Shown here piece by piece: positions 1-8,000 of a stretch of DNA of 21,458 nucleotides. The translations under genes were made by a program, and so were the position numbers. How positions within the stretch are numbered: the stretch's first letter is position 1; every line of letters begins with the position of its first letter. Below the pieces are notes generated by a model. It was not told the origin of the DNA and made no database searches. It worked only from the letters and a program-made list of their open reading frames with translations. The DNA comes from CAZVIK01 sp964627045 (GTDB lineage Bacteria; Acidobacteriota; Terriglobia; Bryobacterales; Bryobacteraceae): assembly GCA_964627045.1 (NCBI GenBank), contig CAZVIK010000053.1, positions 1 through 21,458 on the forward strand, given 5' to 3'.

Positions 1-354
1 GCCGATTTGTTTCTGATAACCCGGCGTATTGGCGCCCAGCACGAACACCGGGCGGGTGGCGCCATATCCGTAGACGCGCACACCCGACCAGACATAGATG
101 GTGCGAGTCAGGCGGTACCGGCCCGACGGAATGAACACGAGACCCTCGCTGCCGGCAGCCTGGTCGATGGCCGCTTGGATGGCCGCGCTGTCGTCGGCAA
201 CGCCGTCTCCGCGAACGTCGAACGCGGGGGCTTCCAGGTAGACCGCCTTGGGGTCGTCCGGCCGCACGGTGAAGACCGACGCCGCCGGCAACGCCAGCGC
301 GGCGGCTAAGAACGGGATGATGACGGAAAAGGTATGGCGCACGAGGGTTTTCAT
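1..354 (-). CDS. Pectate-lyase-3 / GH28-like exported protein, 5' part
   Basis: Only the first 118 codons are present; the gene runs off the left edge. The start is the ATG at 354-352. Residues 1-25 form a signal peptide (charged start, hydrophobic core, LPAAS-type end). Residues 45-64 carry the pattern typical of the N-terminus of the pectate lyase superfamily 3 / right-handed beta-helix domain (FDVRGDGVADDSAAIQAAID), followed by a VFIPSGRYRL strand. Family members are polysaccharide lyases, rhamnogalacturonases or phage-tail-like depolymerases, so the substrate cannot be called from this fragment. The protein is probably exported. A TATACT -10-like hexamer lies upstream on the minus strand (410-415). 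The gene is divergent from arsR and probably unrelated to it. The domain assignment is confident; the activity is not. Confidence 0.8.
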   Translation of the reverse strand, partial: MKTLVRHTFSVIIPFLAAALALPAASVFTVRPDDPKAVYLEAPAFDVRGDGVADDSAAIQAAIDQAAGSEGLVFIPSGRYRLTRTIYVWSGVRVYGYGATRPVFVLGANTPGYQKQIG

Positions 355-606
355 AGTGTGAGTCCCCGCCAGGCAGGCGGAATTCGGCCCGGGGACTGGG
401 GACTGGGCCAGTATATCGCAGCACGTGCCGCCCGCGACCGAACAAATGGAATGCACTTCCGTGACGGGCGCGCCGTCGGTTCGCGGGTACGCGGCGCACT
501 ACCGCTGAAAATGGACCCAGCAGGGCCTCGAGAACCGGATCATCCGTCCAAACGCCGCCCGCCTTGCTGCGCGCCCGCCTCCGCCGCCGCCGGCGGCCGG
601 GAGGGG
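355..606. other. Intergenic spacer between divergent genes
   Basis: I see no convincing gene here. The visible elements are a 7-bp inverted repeat AGTCCCC (361-367) / GGGGACT (391-397), a second tandem copy of GGGGACT at 398-404, and a minus-strand TATACT at 410-415 that could serve the pectate-lyase-like gene. No good -35 partner is visible for that hexamer. The short open frame across 334-654 has no family resemblance and overlaps the arsR promoter, so it is treated as noise. Confidence 0.5.
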
Positions 607-635
607 TTGACTTCTCCTTGGCAATTTGGCAGAAT
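607..635 (+). promoter_or_regulatory. Candidate arsR promoter
   Basis: A TTGACT -35 box (607-612) is followed by a 17-bp spacer and a CAGAAT -10 box (630-635, four of six consensus positions). The predicted transcription start is about position 642, only two bases before the arsR ATG at 644. The -10 box lies inside the palindrome at 619-640, so a bound repressor would block polymerase. This is inferred from sequence only. Confidence 0.6.
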
Positions 636-640
636 TGCCA
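619..640. promoter_or_regulatory. Palindromic operator candidate for ArsR
   Basis: Perfect inverted repeat TGGCAATT (619-626) and AATTGCCA (633-640), with a 6-base centre (627-632). It overlaps the predicted -10 box and ends four bases before the arsR ATG. ArsR/SmtB repressors normally bind such dyads at their own promoters and release on metalloid binding, so autoregulation of the downstream run is the natural reading. Confidence 0.7.
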
Positions 641-643
641 CAT

Positions 644-970
644 ATGGACCGTAAGACACTCGCCCACTACGAGGCCCGAGCCCGGATCATCAAGGCTCTC
701 GCCCACCCCACCCGGCTTTTCATAGCCGACGAACTGTCGAAGCGCGAACGGTGCGTCTGCGAACTGACGGAAATGGTGGGCGCCGACGTGTCCACGGTCT
801 CGAAGCATCTGTCCGTCCTCAAGGCTGCTGGGATCGTCAGCGACGACAAGCGGGGCAACCAGGTCTTCTACAGTCTGCGAGTGCCATGTGTTCTGAGATT
901 CTTCGACTGCGTTGGGGCGGTCATGCATTCGCTGGCGGAGGAAGAAAAGGAACTCATGGCGGTTCGATAG
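644..970 (+). CDS. arsR: ArsR-family metalloid-responsive repressor
   Basis: A 108-residue winged-helix repressor of the ArsR/SmtB family, the usual size. The recognition region (residues about 47-66, ADVSTVSKHLSVLKAAGIV) is typical. Just before it is ERCVCEL, with Cys37 and Cys39, matching the Cys-x-Cys sensor of classical ArsR (ELCVCDL in the E. coli protein). A second pair, Cys82 and Cys89, lies in the C-terminal helix region and could add a ligand site or alter selectivity. The ATG at 644 is preferred; an in-frame TTG at 626 would put the start inside the palindrome and has no ribosome site. The ATG also has no Shine-Dalgarno, which fits a leaderless transcript. It is followed after nine bases by the permease gene. 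By family logic it represses the whole downstream run and is released by As(III), Sb(III) or trivalent organoarsenicals. Confidence 0.92.
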   Translation: MDRKTLAHYEARARIIKALAHPTRLFIADELSKRERCVCELTEMVGADVSTVSKHLSVLKAAGIVSDDKRGNQVFYSLRVPCVLRFFDCVGAVMHSLAEEEKELMAVR

Positions 971-979
971 CGAGAGCGC

Positions 980-2275
980 ATGGACTGGAAAACAGAGTGG
1001 AAACCCCTGGCGCTGATCGTCGCCCTCTTCCTGGCGATGTTCTACTTGCCTGTCGGCAGACCGCGGTTTGACGGCGCGATTCTGGAGTCCCTCCAGTTGG
1101 TCAAGTGGTATGCCCGCGAGCATGTCCTGCTGTGTCTGGTGCCTGCTTTCTTCATCGCCGGCGCCATCTCGGTGTTTGTCAGCCAGGATTCTGTCATGAA
1201 GTACCTGGGCGTCAAGGCGAACAAGGTGCTGGCGTATGGCGTCGCTTCGGTCTCAGGCACAGTCCTCGCGGTGTGCTCCTGCACTGTCCTGCCCCTCTTT
1301 GCCGGTATCTACAGAATGGGCGCGGGCCTCGGTCCGGCAAGCGCATTCCTCTACTCCGGCCCGGCGATCAACGTCCTGGCCATTATTCTGACGGCGCGAG
1401 TCCTGGGCTTTCAGATCGGGCTTGCCCGCGCGGCGGGCGCAATCGGATTCAGCGTTATCATCGGCTTGCTCATGCACCTGATCTTCCGCAAGGAGGAGGC
1501 GGCCAAGGCCGAAGGATTCAAGCTGCCTCCAGCCGGGGAGACCCGCCCGCTGTGGCAGACAGCGGCTTACTTCGCGGCCATGGTGGCCATTCTCGTTTTC
1601 GCCAACTGGGGCCGGCCCGGTGAGCCGGTGGGTTTCTGGCAGGCGGTGTATGACGTGAAGTGGCTGTTGACGGCGGCAGCCGCCGTTCTTCTTGGAGTCA
1701 TGTTGGTGGCCTGGTTCAAGGTCCGCTGGTGGAAGGTCGCGCTCGCCTCGGCGCCGCCGGTCCTTCTGGCCGTCTCGTATCCCCAGTACCCCGCCCTGGC
1801 CTTCGCCGCGGGCGCCATCGGACTGGCGGTGGTTCTGAGCACGGAAAAGGGCGAGGCGCAGGATTGGCTGGCGGCGTCGTGGGGTTTCGCCAAACAGATC
1901 CTGCCGCTCTTGCTGTTCGGGGTTCTGGTAGCGGGTGCGCTACTCGGCCGGCCTGGGCACGAAGGCCTGATCCCTTCGGCGTGGGTCAGTGGGGCGGTAG
2001 GCGGTAATTCCCTGGGCGCGAATCTGTTTGCATCGGTCGCCGGTGCGTTCATGTACTTCGCGACTCTGACTGAGATTCCGATCTTGCAAGGGCTGCTTGG
2101 AAGCGGCATGGGACAGGGGCCGGCCCTGGCTTTGTTGCTGGCAGGTCCCGCGCTGTCGCTCCCGAGCATGCTCGTGCTCCGAAGCATCTTGGGCCTTAAG
2201 AAGACTGCTGTTTTCGTTTTCCTGGTGGTCGTAATGGCGACGATCACGGGCTTAATCTACGGAGGGGTCGCATGA
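980..2275 (+). CDS. arsP: ArsP/YraQ-type permease
   Basis: A 431-residue inner-membrane protein with about eight to ten hydrophobic helices, of the ArsP_1 (former DUF318, YraQ-like) permease family. Diagnostic stretches are AVCSCTVLPLFAGIYRMGAG (Cys99 and Cys101 in a helix, then a proline) and the GPAINVLA segment near residue 127. A second, partly similar half near the C-terminus contains TEIPILQGLLGSGMG and AGPALSLPSM, as in the family. Characterised ArsP proteins export methylarsenite and trivalent aromatic arsenicals; other family members have unknown substrates. The gene lies nine bases after arsR. Its stop overlaps the next start by four bases (ATGA, 2272-2275), implying translational coupling. 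Arsenic specificity is inferred from the arsR and arsFGE neighbours. Confidence 0.85.
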   Translation: MDWKTEWKPLALIVALFLAMFYLPVGRPRFDGAILESLQLVKWYAREHVLLCLVPAFFIAGAISVFVSQDSVMKYLGVKANKVLAYGVASVSGTVLAVCSCTVLPLFAGIYRMGAGLGPASAFLYSGPAINVLAIILTARVLGFQIGLARAAGAIGFSVIIGLLMHLIFRKEEAAKAEGFKLPPAGETRPLWQTAAYFAAMVAILVFANWGRPGEPVGFWQAVYDVKWLLTAAAAVLLGVMLVAWFKVRWWKVALASAPPVLLAVSYPQYPALAFAAGAIGLAVVLSTEKGEAQDWLAASWGFAKQILPLLLFGVLVAGALLGRPGHEGLIPSAWVSGAVGGNSLGANLFASVAGAFMYFATLTEIPILQGLLGSGMGQGPALALLLAGPALSLPSMLVLRSILGLKKTAVFVFLVVVMATITGLIYGGVA

Positions 2276-2703
2276 GGATATTCAGATGCGCTGCCGCCAT
2301 GGCGATAGCGTTGGCGATTGGAACCGGCGCGGCGCGCGCGGCAGCGGCGGACGCCAAGCCGGAGCCGCCGGTTAAGCTGATCGCGTACTACTTTCACATC
2401 ACCGAGAGGTGCGCGACTTGTCTGGCGATCGAACGCCAGGCCAAGCAGGCCATTGAGAGCGGCTTTCCCGGGGAACTGAAGGCCAAGGTGATCGAGTGGC
2501 GCCCGGTTGACGTCCAGCAGCCGCTGTACCGCCATTTCATCCAGACCTTCCGCTTGCACTCCCCCTCCGTCGTGCTCGTCAAAGTGCGCGGGGGCAGGAA
2601 TCAAGAATGGCGGAATCTGGACAAGGTTTGGTCGCTGGTGAACAAGAAAGCCGACTTCGCCAGATATGTCCAGGACAACGTTAAAAGTTATCTGGTGGAC
2701 TAG
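2272..2703 (+). CDS. arsF: ArsF-like exported thioredoxin-fold protein
   Basis: A 143-residue protein with an N-terminal signal peptide (hydrophobic 8-20, cleavage near ARAAAA, residues 21-26), so the mature part should be periplasmic. Cys47-Ala-Thr-Cys50 forms a CxxC motif in the context YYFHITERCATC. The downstream LDKVW and YVQDNV segments agree with my memory of the ArsF family, described as a subunit for reduction of trivalent nitroaromatic arsenicals in a Shewanella ArsEFG system. A GGAGGGG ribosome site precedes the ATG inside arsP. Its TAG stop is immediately followed by the arsG ATG. What is seen: signal peptide, CxxC, thioredoxin-like size. Nitroreductase activity is from family naming only; thiol exchange in the periplasm is the more general inference. 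Confidence 0.8.
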   Translation: MRIFRCAAAMAIALAIGTGAARAAAADAKPEPPVKLIAYYFHITERCATCLAIERQAKQAIESGFPGELKAKVIEWRPVDVQQPLYRHFIQTFRLHSPSVVLVKVRGGRNQEWRNLDKVWSLVNKKADFARYVQDNVKSYLVD

Positions 2704-3399
2704 ATGGAGAGCCTCCTCGCCGGTCTTGCCTCGGCGCTTTGGCTGGGCATTTTGACCTCAATCAGTCCCTGCCCGCTGGCGACGAACCTCGTGGCCGTTT
2801 CCTACATCGGGAAAGAACTGGCCTCGCCGCGCCGCGTTGTGTTGAGCGGGCTGGTCTACACGGCAGGCAGGACCGTCGCTTATGTTGCTCTGGCGGCGTT
2901 ACTGGTGGCGAGCGTCTTCGCCGTTCCGGCTCTTTCGTTCTGGCTTCAGCTCAATATGAACCGATTGTTGGGGCCGGTTTTACTCCTCGTGGGCCTGCTG
3001 CTGTTGGATCTGATTCCGCTCCGGCTCCCGAGTTTCTCCGGCGGCGGCCAACTCCAGCGGAGACTGGCCTCTTCCGGCCTGGCCGGGGCTGGCGCATTGG
3101 GGATGGTTTTCGCTTTGTCGTTCTGCCCTGTCTCGGCGGCGCTGTTTTTCGGAAGCCTTCTGCCGCTGGCGCTCGCCCACAATTCCTCTCTCTTGGTGCC
3201 CTCCCTCTACGGAGTCGGGACTGCACTGCCGGTTTTTGCCTTCGCCGTCCTAATCGCTTTCAGCGCACAGCGAGCCTCGCGTGCCTTTGAGAAGCTGACC
3301 CAGATGGAGAAGTGGGCCAGGAGAATCACCGCCGTCGTTTTCATCGCCATCGGCGCCAAGTTTTGCCTAAATCACTTTTTGGGGGTTTACGTCATATGA
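2704..3399 (+). CDS. arsG: ArsG-like DsbD/CcdA-type membrane protein
   Basis: A 231-residue protein with about six hydrophobic helices. It resembles the cytochrome c biogenesis/DsbD transmembrane family and the ArsG transporters named as aminobenzylarsenical efflux permeases. Two helix-embedded Cys-Pro sites stand out: SISPCPLAT (Cys23) in helix 1 and LSFCPVSAA (Cys141) in the second three-helix half. These positions match the redox cysteine pair of DsbD-beta/CcdA, which moves electrons across the membrane. A third cysteine, Cys221, is in the last helix. The gene starts directly after the arsF stop and overlaps the small thioredoxin by four bases (3396-3399). It may be an exporter as named, an electron conduit, or both; the sequence favours at least a redox ancestry. 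Confidence 0.8.
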   Translation: MESLLAGLASALWLGILTSISPCPLATNLVAVSYIGKELASPRRVVLSGLVYTAGRTVAYVALAALLVASVFAVPALSFWLQLNMNRLLGPVLLLVGLLLLDLIPLRLPSFSGGGQLQRRLASSGLAGAGALGMVFALSFCPVSAALFFGSLLPLALAHNSSLLVPSLYGVGTALPVFAFAVLIAFSAQRASRAFEKLTQMEKWARRITAVVFIAIGAKFCLNHFLGVYVI

Positions 3400-3641
3400 A
3401 GATCCAAATCGCAGGACCGGGCTGTATGAATTGCAAGACCACCGAGCAGCGGGTATTCAACGCCTGCGCGGAGCTGAACCTGGCCGCCGACATCTCGAAG
3501 GTCTCCGACTACAACGAAATCGCAGCGCTGGGCGTCTTGCGCACTCCCGCCGTGGTGATTGACGGCGAGGTCGCCATCATGGGCCGCGTCCCGAGCGTCG
3601 CGGAGTTGAAGACGTTGCTCGGATCGCGAGCCGCGGGCTAG
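3396..3641 (+). CDS. arsE: Small ArsE-like thioredoxin-fold protein
   Basis: An 81-residue cytoplasmic protein of the small thioredoxin / glutaredoxin-like class (MTH895-type, 'redox-active disulfide protein 2'). The N-terminal GPGCMNC gives the CxxC pair Cys10/Cys13, and TPAVVIDG near residue 50 supplies the cis-proline loop (Pro51). There is no signal peptide. The start is the ATG at 3396, overlapping the arsG stop; a longer upstream extension would run through arsG and is rejected. In the described ArsEFG system the E protein partners F and G. Here the order is F-G-E. A role as the cytoplasmic electron donor for ArsG is an inference. A GGGGG tract lies upstream as a ribosome site. Confidence 0.78.
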   Translation: MKIQIAGPGCMNCKTTEQRVFNACAELNLAADISKVSDYNEIAALGVLRTPAVVIDGEVAIMGRVPSVAELKTLLGSRAAG

Positions 3642-3702
3642 ACCCGCGGCATGCCGGCGGCGCACGGGAGCATCGTGGGCAGGTTCAGAGGGAAAGATCG
3701 AA

Positions 3703-4080
3703 ATGAACATACGACCGAAATGCGGGTGTGGGGGCGGCACAGATCTTATGTTTTGCTGTTCCGGCGTCGCCGACACGGCCGAGATTGCTGATCGTGCCGT
3801 TCGGCAACTCCATAAGGAGCGCACCGCCCGAATGTATTGCCTTGCGGGAATCCCTGCGAACGCGGAGTCGATCGTCAAAGGCGCACGTGAGGCGCAACGT
3901 ATCCTGGTGATCGACGGCTGCGACACGGACTGCGCTCGATTGACCATGGAAGCCGGCGGCTTTTCGGGTTTTCTGCACTTGCGGGTCACTGATCTCGGCA
4001 TGGAAAAAACCAAGTCGCCAGTGACCGACGAGCGTATCGCCTTAGTCGTCGAGCGCGGGCGTGCGATGCTTGGCCAGTAG
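3703..4080 (+). CDS. DGC-domain putative zinc-binding protein
   Basis: A 125-residue soluble protein of the DGC family (named for a conserved Asp-Gly-Cys). The motif IDGCDTDCAR sits at residues 70-79, with Cys73 and Cys77. Other cysteines are Cys7, Cys9, Cys18, Cys19 and Cys46, so seven in a small protein; four of these would suffice for a zinc or metalloid site. The family has no firmly known function that I can name. It lies 61 bases after arsE, behind a CAGAGGG ribosome site, and runs close to the TauE-like permease. Its place in an ars operon suggests binding of a soft metal or metalloid, or delivery to a pump, but this is conjecture. Confidence 0.78.
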   Translation: MNIRPKCGCGGGTDLMFCCSGVADTAEIADRAVRQLHKERTARMYCLAGIPANAESIVKGAREAQRILVIDGCDTDCARLTMEAGGFSGFLHLRVTDLGMEKTKSPVTDERIALVVERGRAMLGQ

Positions 4081-4111
4081 GCGCCAACGGCGCGTGGGAA
4101 GGAATACGGAA

Positions 4112-5029
4112 GTGAACAGTGGACCGGTCGGATGGAAGAGTTACTTGCCGTCGGCGGTACTCATCGGCATGCTGGCGGTCTTGCTGATTGTCAATCTGTC
4201 CGCTGGGTTTGGCGGGTCCGCTCCGAGTGGGGTTCCACCGCTCACCGCGACGGTTGCTGCAACCCTCTTGCTCATCGGGTTGGCTGCGGGTTTTCTTGGC
4301 GGGATCATCGGGACAGGCGGCTGTAGCGTCATGTTGCCGGCGATTCATTTCTGGCTCGGCTACCCCGCACCCATTGCGGTCGGCACCACACTTTTTGCAG
4401 TAATCTTCACCGCGATATCCGGAGGTTACGGCCACCTCGTGCGCAAGAACCTTGACGTCAGGGCCACCCTCAGGTTGGGCGGTGCGGGGATCGCCGGCGT
4501 CGTGTTGGGCTCATACTTATTCACACTGCTGAGCTCTCAGACGCAGCTTCTTGGCTTGATTCTGGGGCTAGCGTTTATTTGGCCTGCGGTTCGCATGATC
4601 AAGGACGGCGTAGTGCGGCAGCAGGTAGTCCCGCGACAGGGGAACGAGATTCCCGGCTCATCGTGGGGACTGGCTGCCTTCGGCTTTGTGATCGGAGTCC
4701 TTACCGGCGTGGTTGGCCTGGGCGGTGGATACGCCCTGGTGCCCGGCCTCATCTACCTGTTTGGCGCGCCCGTCTATATCACCATGGGGACCTCCCTGGC
4801 CACAATGATCCCGTTGGCCGTGGTCGGCGGCGGAATTAAGCTGGTTCAGGGATTCGTTGCGATTAGCACTGGGTTGATCCTCGCCATGGGCACTGTGGTC
4901 GGCGCGCAGGCCGGCGCGGCGGTCATTAAGAAAATCAAGCCTCAAACGCTGAAACTAATCTTCGGCATCTATTTCGCGTACGTGTCGGTGAAGTTCATTA
5001 CCGCGTACTTCGGCATTCACATTTGGTGA
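4112..5029 (+). CDS. TauE/SafE-family membrane permease
   Basis: A 305-residue inner-membrane protein with the duplicated TauE/SafE repeat: GFLGGIIGTGGCSVMLPAI (residues about 60-78) followed by PIAVGTTLF, then GVLTGVVGLGGGYALVPGLI with ITMGTSLATMIPLAVVGG. The GTG at 4112 is chosen because GGGAAGGA (4096-4103) gives a good ribosome site 8 bases upstream; the ATG at 4061 would overlap the DGC gene and add a charged, unconserved extension. Family members export sulfite, sulfoacetate or other organosulfur anions, and some travel with heavy-metal and thiol-redox genes. The substrate here is unknown. The gene ends 25 bases before a scaffold gap, so its direct link to the RND genes depends on correct scaffolding. 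Confidence 0.85.
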   Translation: MNSGPVGWKSYLPSAVLIGMLAVLLIVNLSAGFGGSAPSGVPPLTATVAATLLLIGLAAGFLGGIIGTGGCSVMLPAIHFWLGYPAPIAVGTTLFAVIFTAISGGYGHLVRKNLDVRATLRLGGAGIAGVVLGSYLFTLLSSQTQLLGLILGLAFIWPAVRMIKDGVVRQQVVPRQGNEIPGSSWGLAAFGFVIGVLTGVVGLGGGYALVPGLIYLFGAPVYITMGTSLATMIPLAVVGGGIKLVQGFVAISTGLILAMGTVVGAQAGAAVIKKIKPQTLKLIFGIYFAYVSVKFITAYFGIHIW

Positions 5030-5054
5030 CAGCACCGCGACGCCGGTCCCCGCT

Positions 5055-5064
5055 NNNNNNNNNN
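5055..5064. other. Scaffold gap (10 N) between TauE and RND genes
   Basis: Ten Ns of unknown true length. The sequence resumes with a GAGGG ribosome site (5066-5070) just before the RND start, so the break is intergenic. A promoter or terminator could be hidden here. Confidence 0.9.
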
Positions 5065-5075
5065 AGAGGGTCCGT

Positions 5076-8000
5076 ATGTGGATTGTTAAGCTTGCACTTC
5101 GCCGGCCGTACACGTTTGTTGCCGCGGCCATTCTTATCGCCATCCTGGGCGGGCTCGCGATCACGCGCATGCCGACGGACATTCTGCCGGACATCAATAT
5201 CCCGGTTGTGAGCGCCATCTGGCAGTACCGCGGCCTGTCGGCCGATGAGATGGAGAAACGCATCACGACGGCTTCCGAGCGTTCCTTTACCACGACCGTC
5301 AACAACATCGAGCACATCGAATCGCAAACGCTCACGGGGCTCGGAGTCATCAAGGTGTTCTTTCATCCCGGCACGTCGGCGGATGCGGCCGTGGCCCAGA
5401 TGACGGCGATTTCGCAGACGGTCACGCGGCAGATGCCGCCCGGCGCCTCTCCACCGCTGATCCTGCGCTTCAACGCCTCCAGTGTACCGATTCTCCAATT
5501 GGGGCTCGGCGGCCAGGGACTCTNNNNNNNNNNATCGGATCTAACTTTTTGCGCACGCAATTAGCAACGGTGCAGGGCGCATCGGTCCTCCAGCCGGCCG
5601 GCGGGAGGGCACGTCAGATCATGGTGGATCTGGACCCCAAGGCGCTGTATGCCCGCGGGGTCTCGCCTTCCGACGTCTCGGCGGCCATCAACGCCCAGAG
5701 TCCCATTCTTCCCGCCGGGGCGGCAAAGATCGGCGACCGGGAGTACAGCGTCCGTCTGAATAATAGCCCGGAGGTAGTGGAGGCACTGAACGAAGTGCCT
5801 GTCCGCCAGCAGGGCGGGGCCACAGTGTACCTGCGCGACGTGGCTCAAGTCCGCGACGGCGGTGCGGTCCAGACGAACATCGTCCGCCAGGACGGAAGAC
5901 GCGGCGCGCTGGTGTCCATCCTGAAGACTGGCTCCGCCTCGACCCTCGACATCGTCGCACGGGTAAAGGCAGAACTGCCTCGCATCCTCACCACGTTGCC
6001 TCCGGAGTTGGACGTCCGTCTGCTTCTGGATCAATCGATGTTCGTCCGCGCCTCGATCAATGCGGTGCTCTACGAGGCTATCCTGGCCGGCGTCCTGGTT
6101 TCGCTCATGATCCTGGTATTTCTGGGAAGCTGGCGCAGCACGCTGATCGTCTGCACGTCCATCCCGCTTTCCATTCTCACTTCGCTCATTCTGCTCTACT
6201 ATCTCGGCCAGACAATCAACGTAATGACCCTGGGCGGACTCGCGCTGGCGATCGGAATCCTGGTGGATGAAGGAGTCGTGGCCATTGAGAACATTCACCG
6301 GCACTTCGCCCAGGGCAAGTCGCTGGTCAGAGGAGTTCTGGACGGCGCCGGCGAGATCGCCGTACCCGCACTGATTTCGGCACTCGCCATATCCATTGTT
6401 TTCGCGCCCGTCGTCTTGTTGAAAGGAACCGCGAAGTACCTCTTCCAGCCACTGGCCATGGCCGTTGTCTTCGCCATGCTGGCTTCATGGGTGCTCTCGC
6501 GCACGCTGCTGCCCACGATGGTTTGGTACATGCTGCGCCCGGAACTCAAGCTTTACCGGGGCGGGCATGGTCCTGGCGCGGGCGGATCCGGACCGCTTTG
6601 GCGAATGCATTATGCCTTCCAGCGGCGGTTCGAGAGGTTTAGCGAGGGTTACCGGAACTCCCTGGAGTGGACGCTGGCTCACCGCCGCGCGGTCGTGATT
6701 CTCTTCGTGCTCTTCTGCGCCGGCTCGGGCTACCTCGCGACGCAATTGGGCCAGGACTTCTTCCCTCAAGTGGATGGAGGCCAGTTGCGCCTGCACGTCC
6801 GCACCCCCACCGGAACCCGCCTGGAGACGACGGAAGCCATGTTTGCCGAAGTGGAAACCAAGATACGGGAGATCATCCCGCCGGGGAAACTGGACGCCTT
6901 GCTCGACAACATCGGACTGCCGGTGCTGCCCATCAACATGGCCTATACGGATTCGGCCACCATCGGTTCCGGCGACGGGGAAATCCTGATTTCTCTCAAG
7001 CGCGAACGTCAGCGTGGCGAGACCTGGGAATACGCGCGCCGTTTGCGGCGGGAACTGCCGGCCGCTTTCCCGGAAATGCAGTTCTTCTTCCGCTCGGCGG
7101 ATATGGTGGGGCAGATTCTGAACTTCGGCATCCCGGCGCCGATCAACATCCAGGTGGTCGGCCGGAATCAGCAAGCCAACTACCGGATTGCCAAGGAGAT
7201 CGAAAGCCGGTTGGCCCGGGTGCCGGGTGCAGTGGATGTGCGTCTGCACCAGGTGCTCGATGCACCTGAACTGCGGATCGACGTGGATCGCACGCGCGCC
7301 GGCCAACTGGGCCTCACGCAGAGAGACGTGGCCAGCAATCTATTGGTCTCCCTCAGTTCCAGCGGCCAGGTTTCGCCGAACTACTGGCTTCATCCCGAGA
7401 CCGGCGTCAGCTACCTGGTCGCCGTGCAGACTCCGGAGCACCGCCTCACGTCGATGGAGGAGATCCGTAACACACCGCTCGCCGCGCCGCGGCTGGGGGG
7501 GGGCCAGTTACTCAGCAATCTGGCGACGGCCGAGCGCGCCACCACGCCTCTGGCCGTCAGCCACTATAACGTTCAGCCGGTGCTGGACGTTTACGCCGGC
7601 GTCCAGGACCGCGATCTCGGCAGCGTGGCCGGAGAGGTGGACAAGATTGTCAAAGACGTCAGCGCCAAGCTGCCGCGTGGATCGTTTATTCAGGTTCGAG
7701 GACAGATGGAGACCATGCGGGAGTCGTTTCGGGGACTGGCCCTCGGCATCTTTCTGGCCGTGGCCCTGGTGTACTTGGTCATGGTGGTCAATTTTCAGAG
7801 CTGGCTGGATCCTTTCATCATCTTGATGGCGTTGCCAGGCGCCTTCTCGGGAATCGTCTGGTCGTTGTACGTGACCCAAACGACGATCAACGTTCCCTCT
7901 TTGATGGGCGCCATCATGGCGATCGGCGTTGCCACAGCCAACAGCATTCTCCTGGTGACATTCGCCAACCAGAGGCGCGCGGAGGGCGCGGGAGTGCGGG

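Noticed and set aside
7..309. Plus-strand open frame at the left edge
   Set aside because: The opposite strand has a signal peptide and the pectate-lyase-3 motif; the plus frame has no family features.
626..643. TTG start adding six residues to ArsR
   Set aside because: It lies in the operator palindrome, has no ribosome site, and the predicted transcript starts after it.
4061..4111. Upstream ATG for the TauE/SafE protein
   Set aside because: It overlaps the DGC gene and adds an Arg-rich unconserved stretch; the GTG at 4112 has a good GGAAGGA site.
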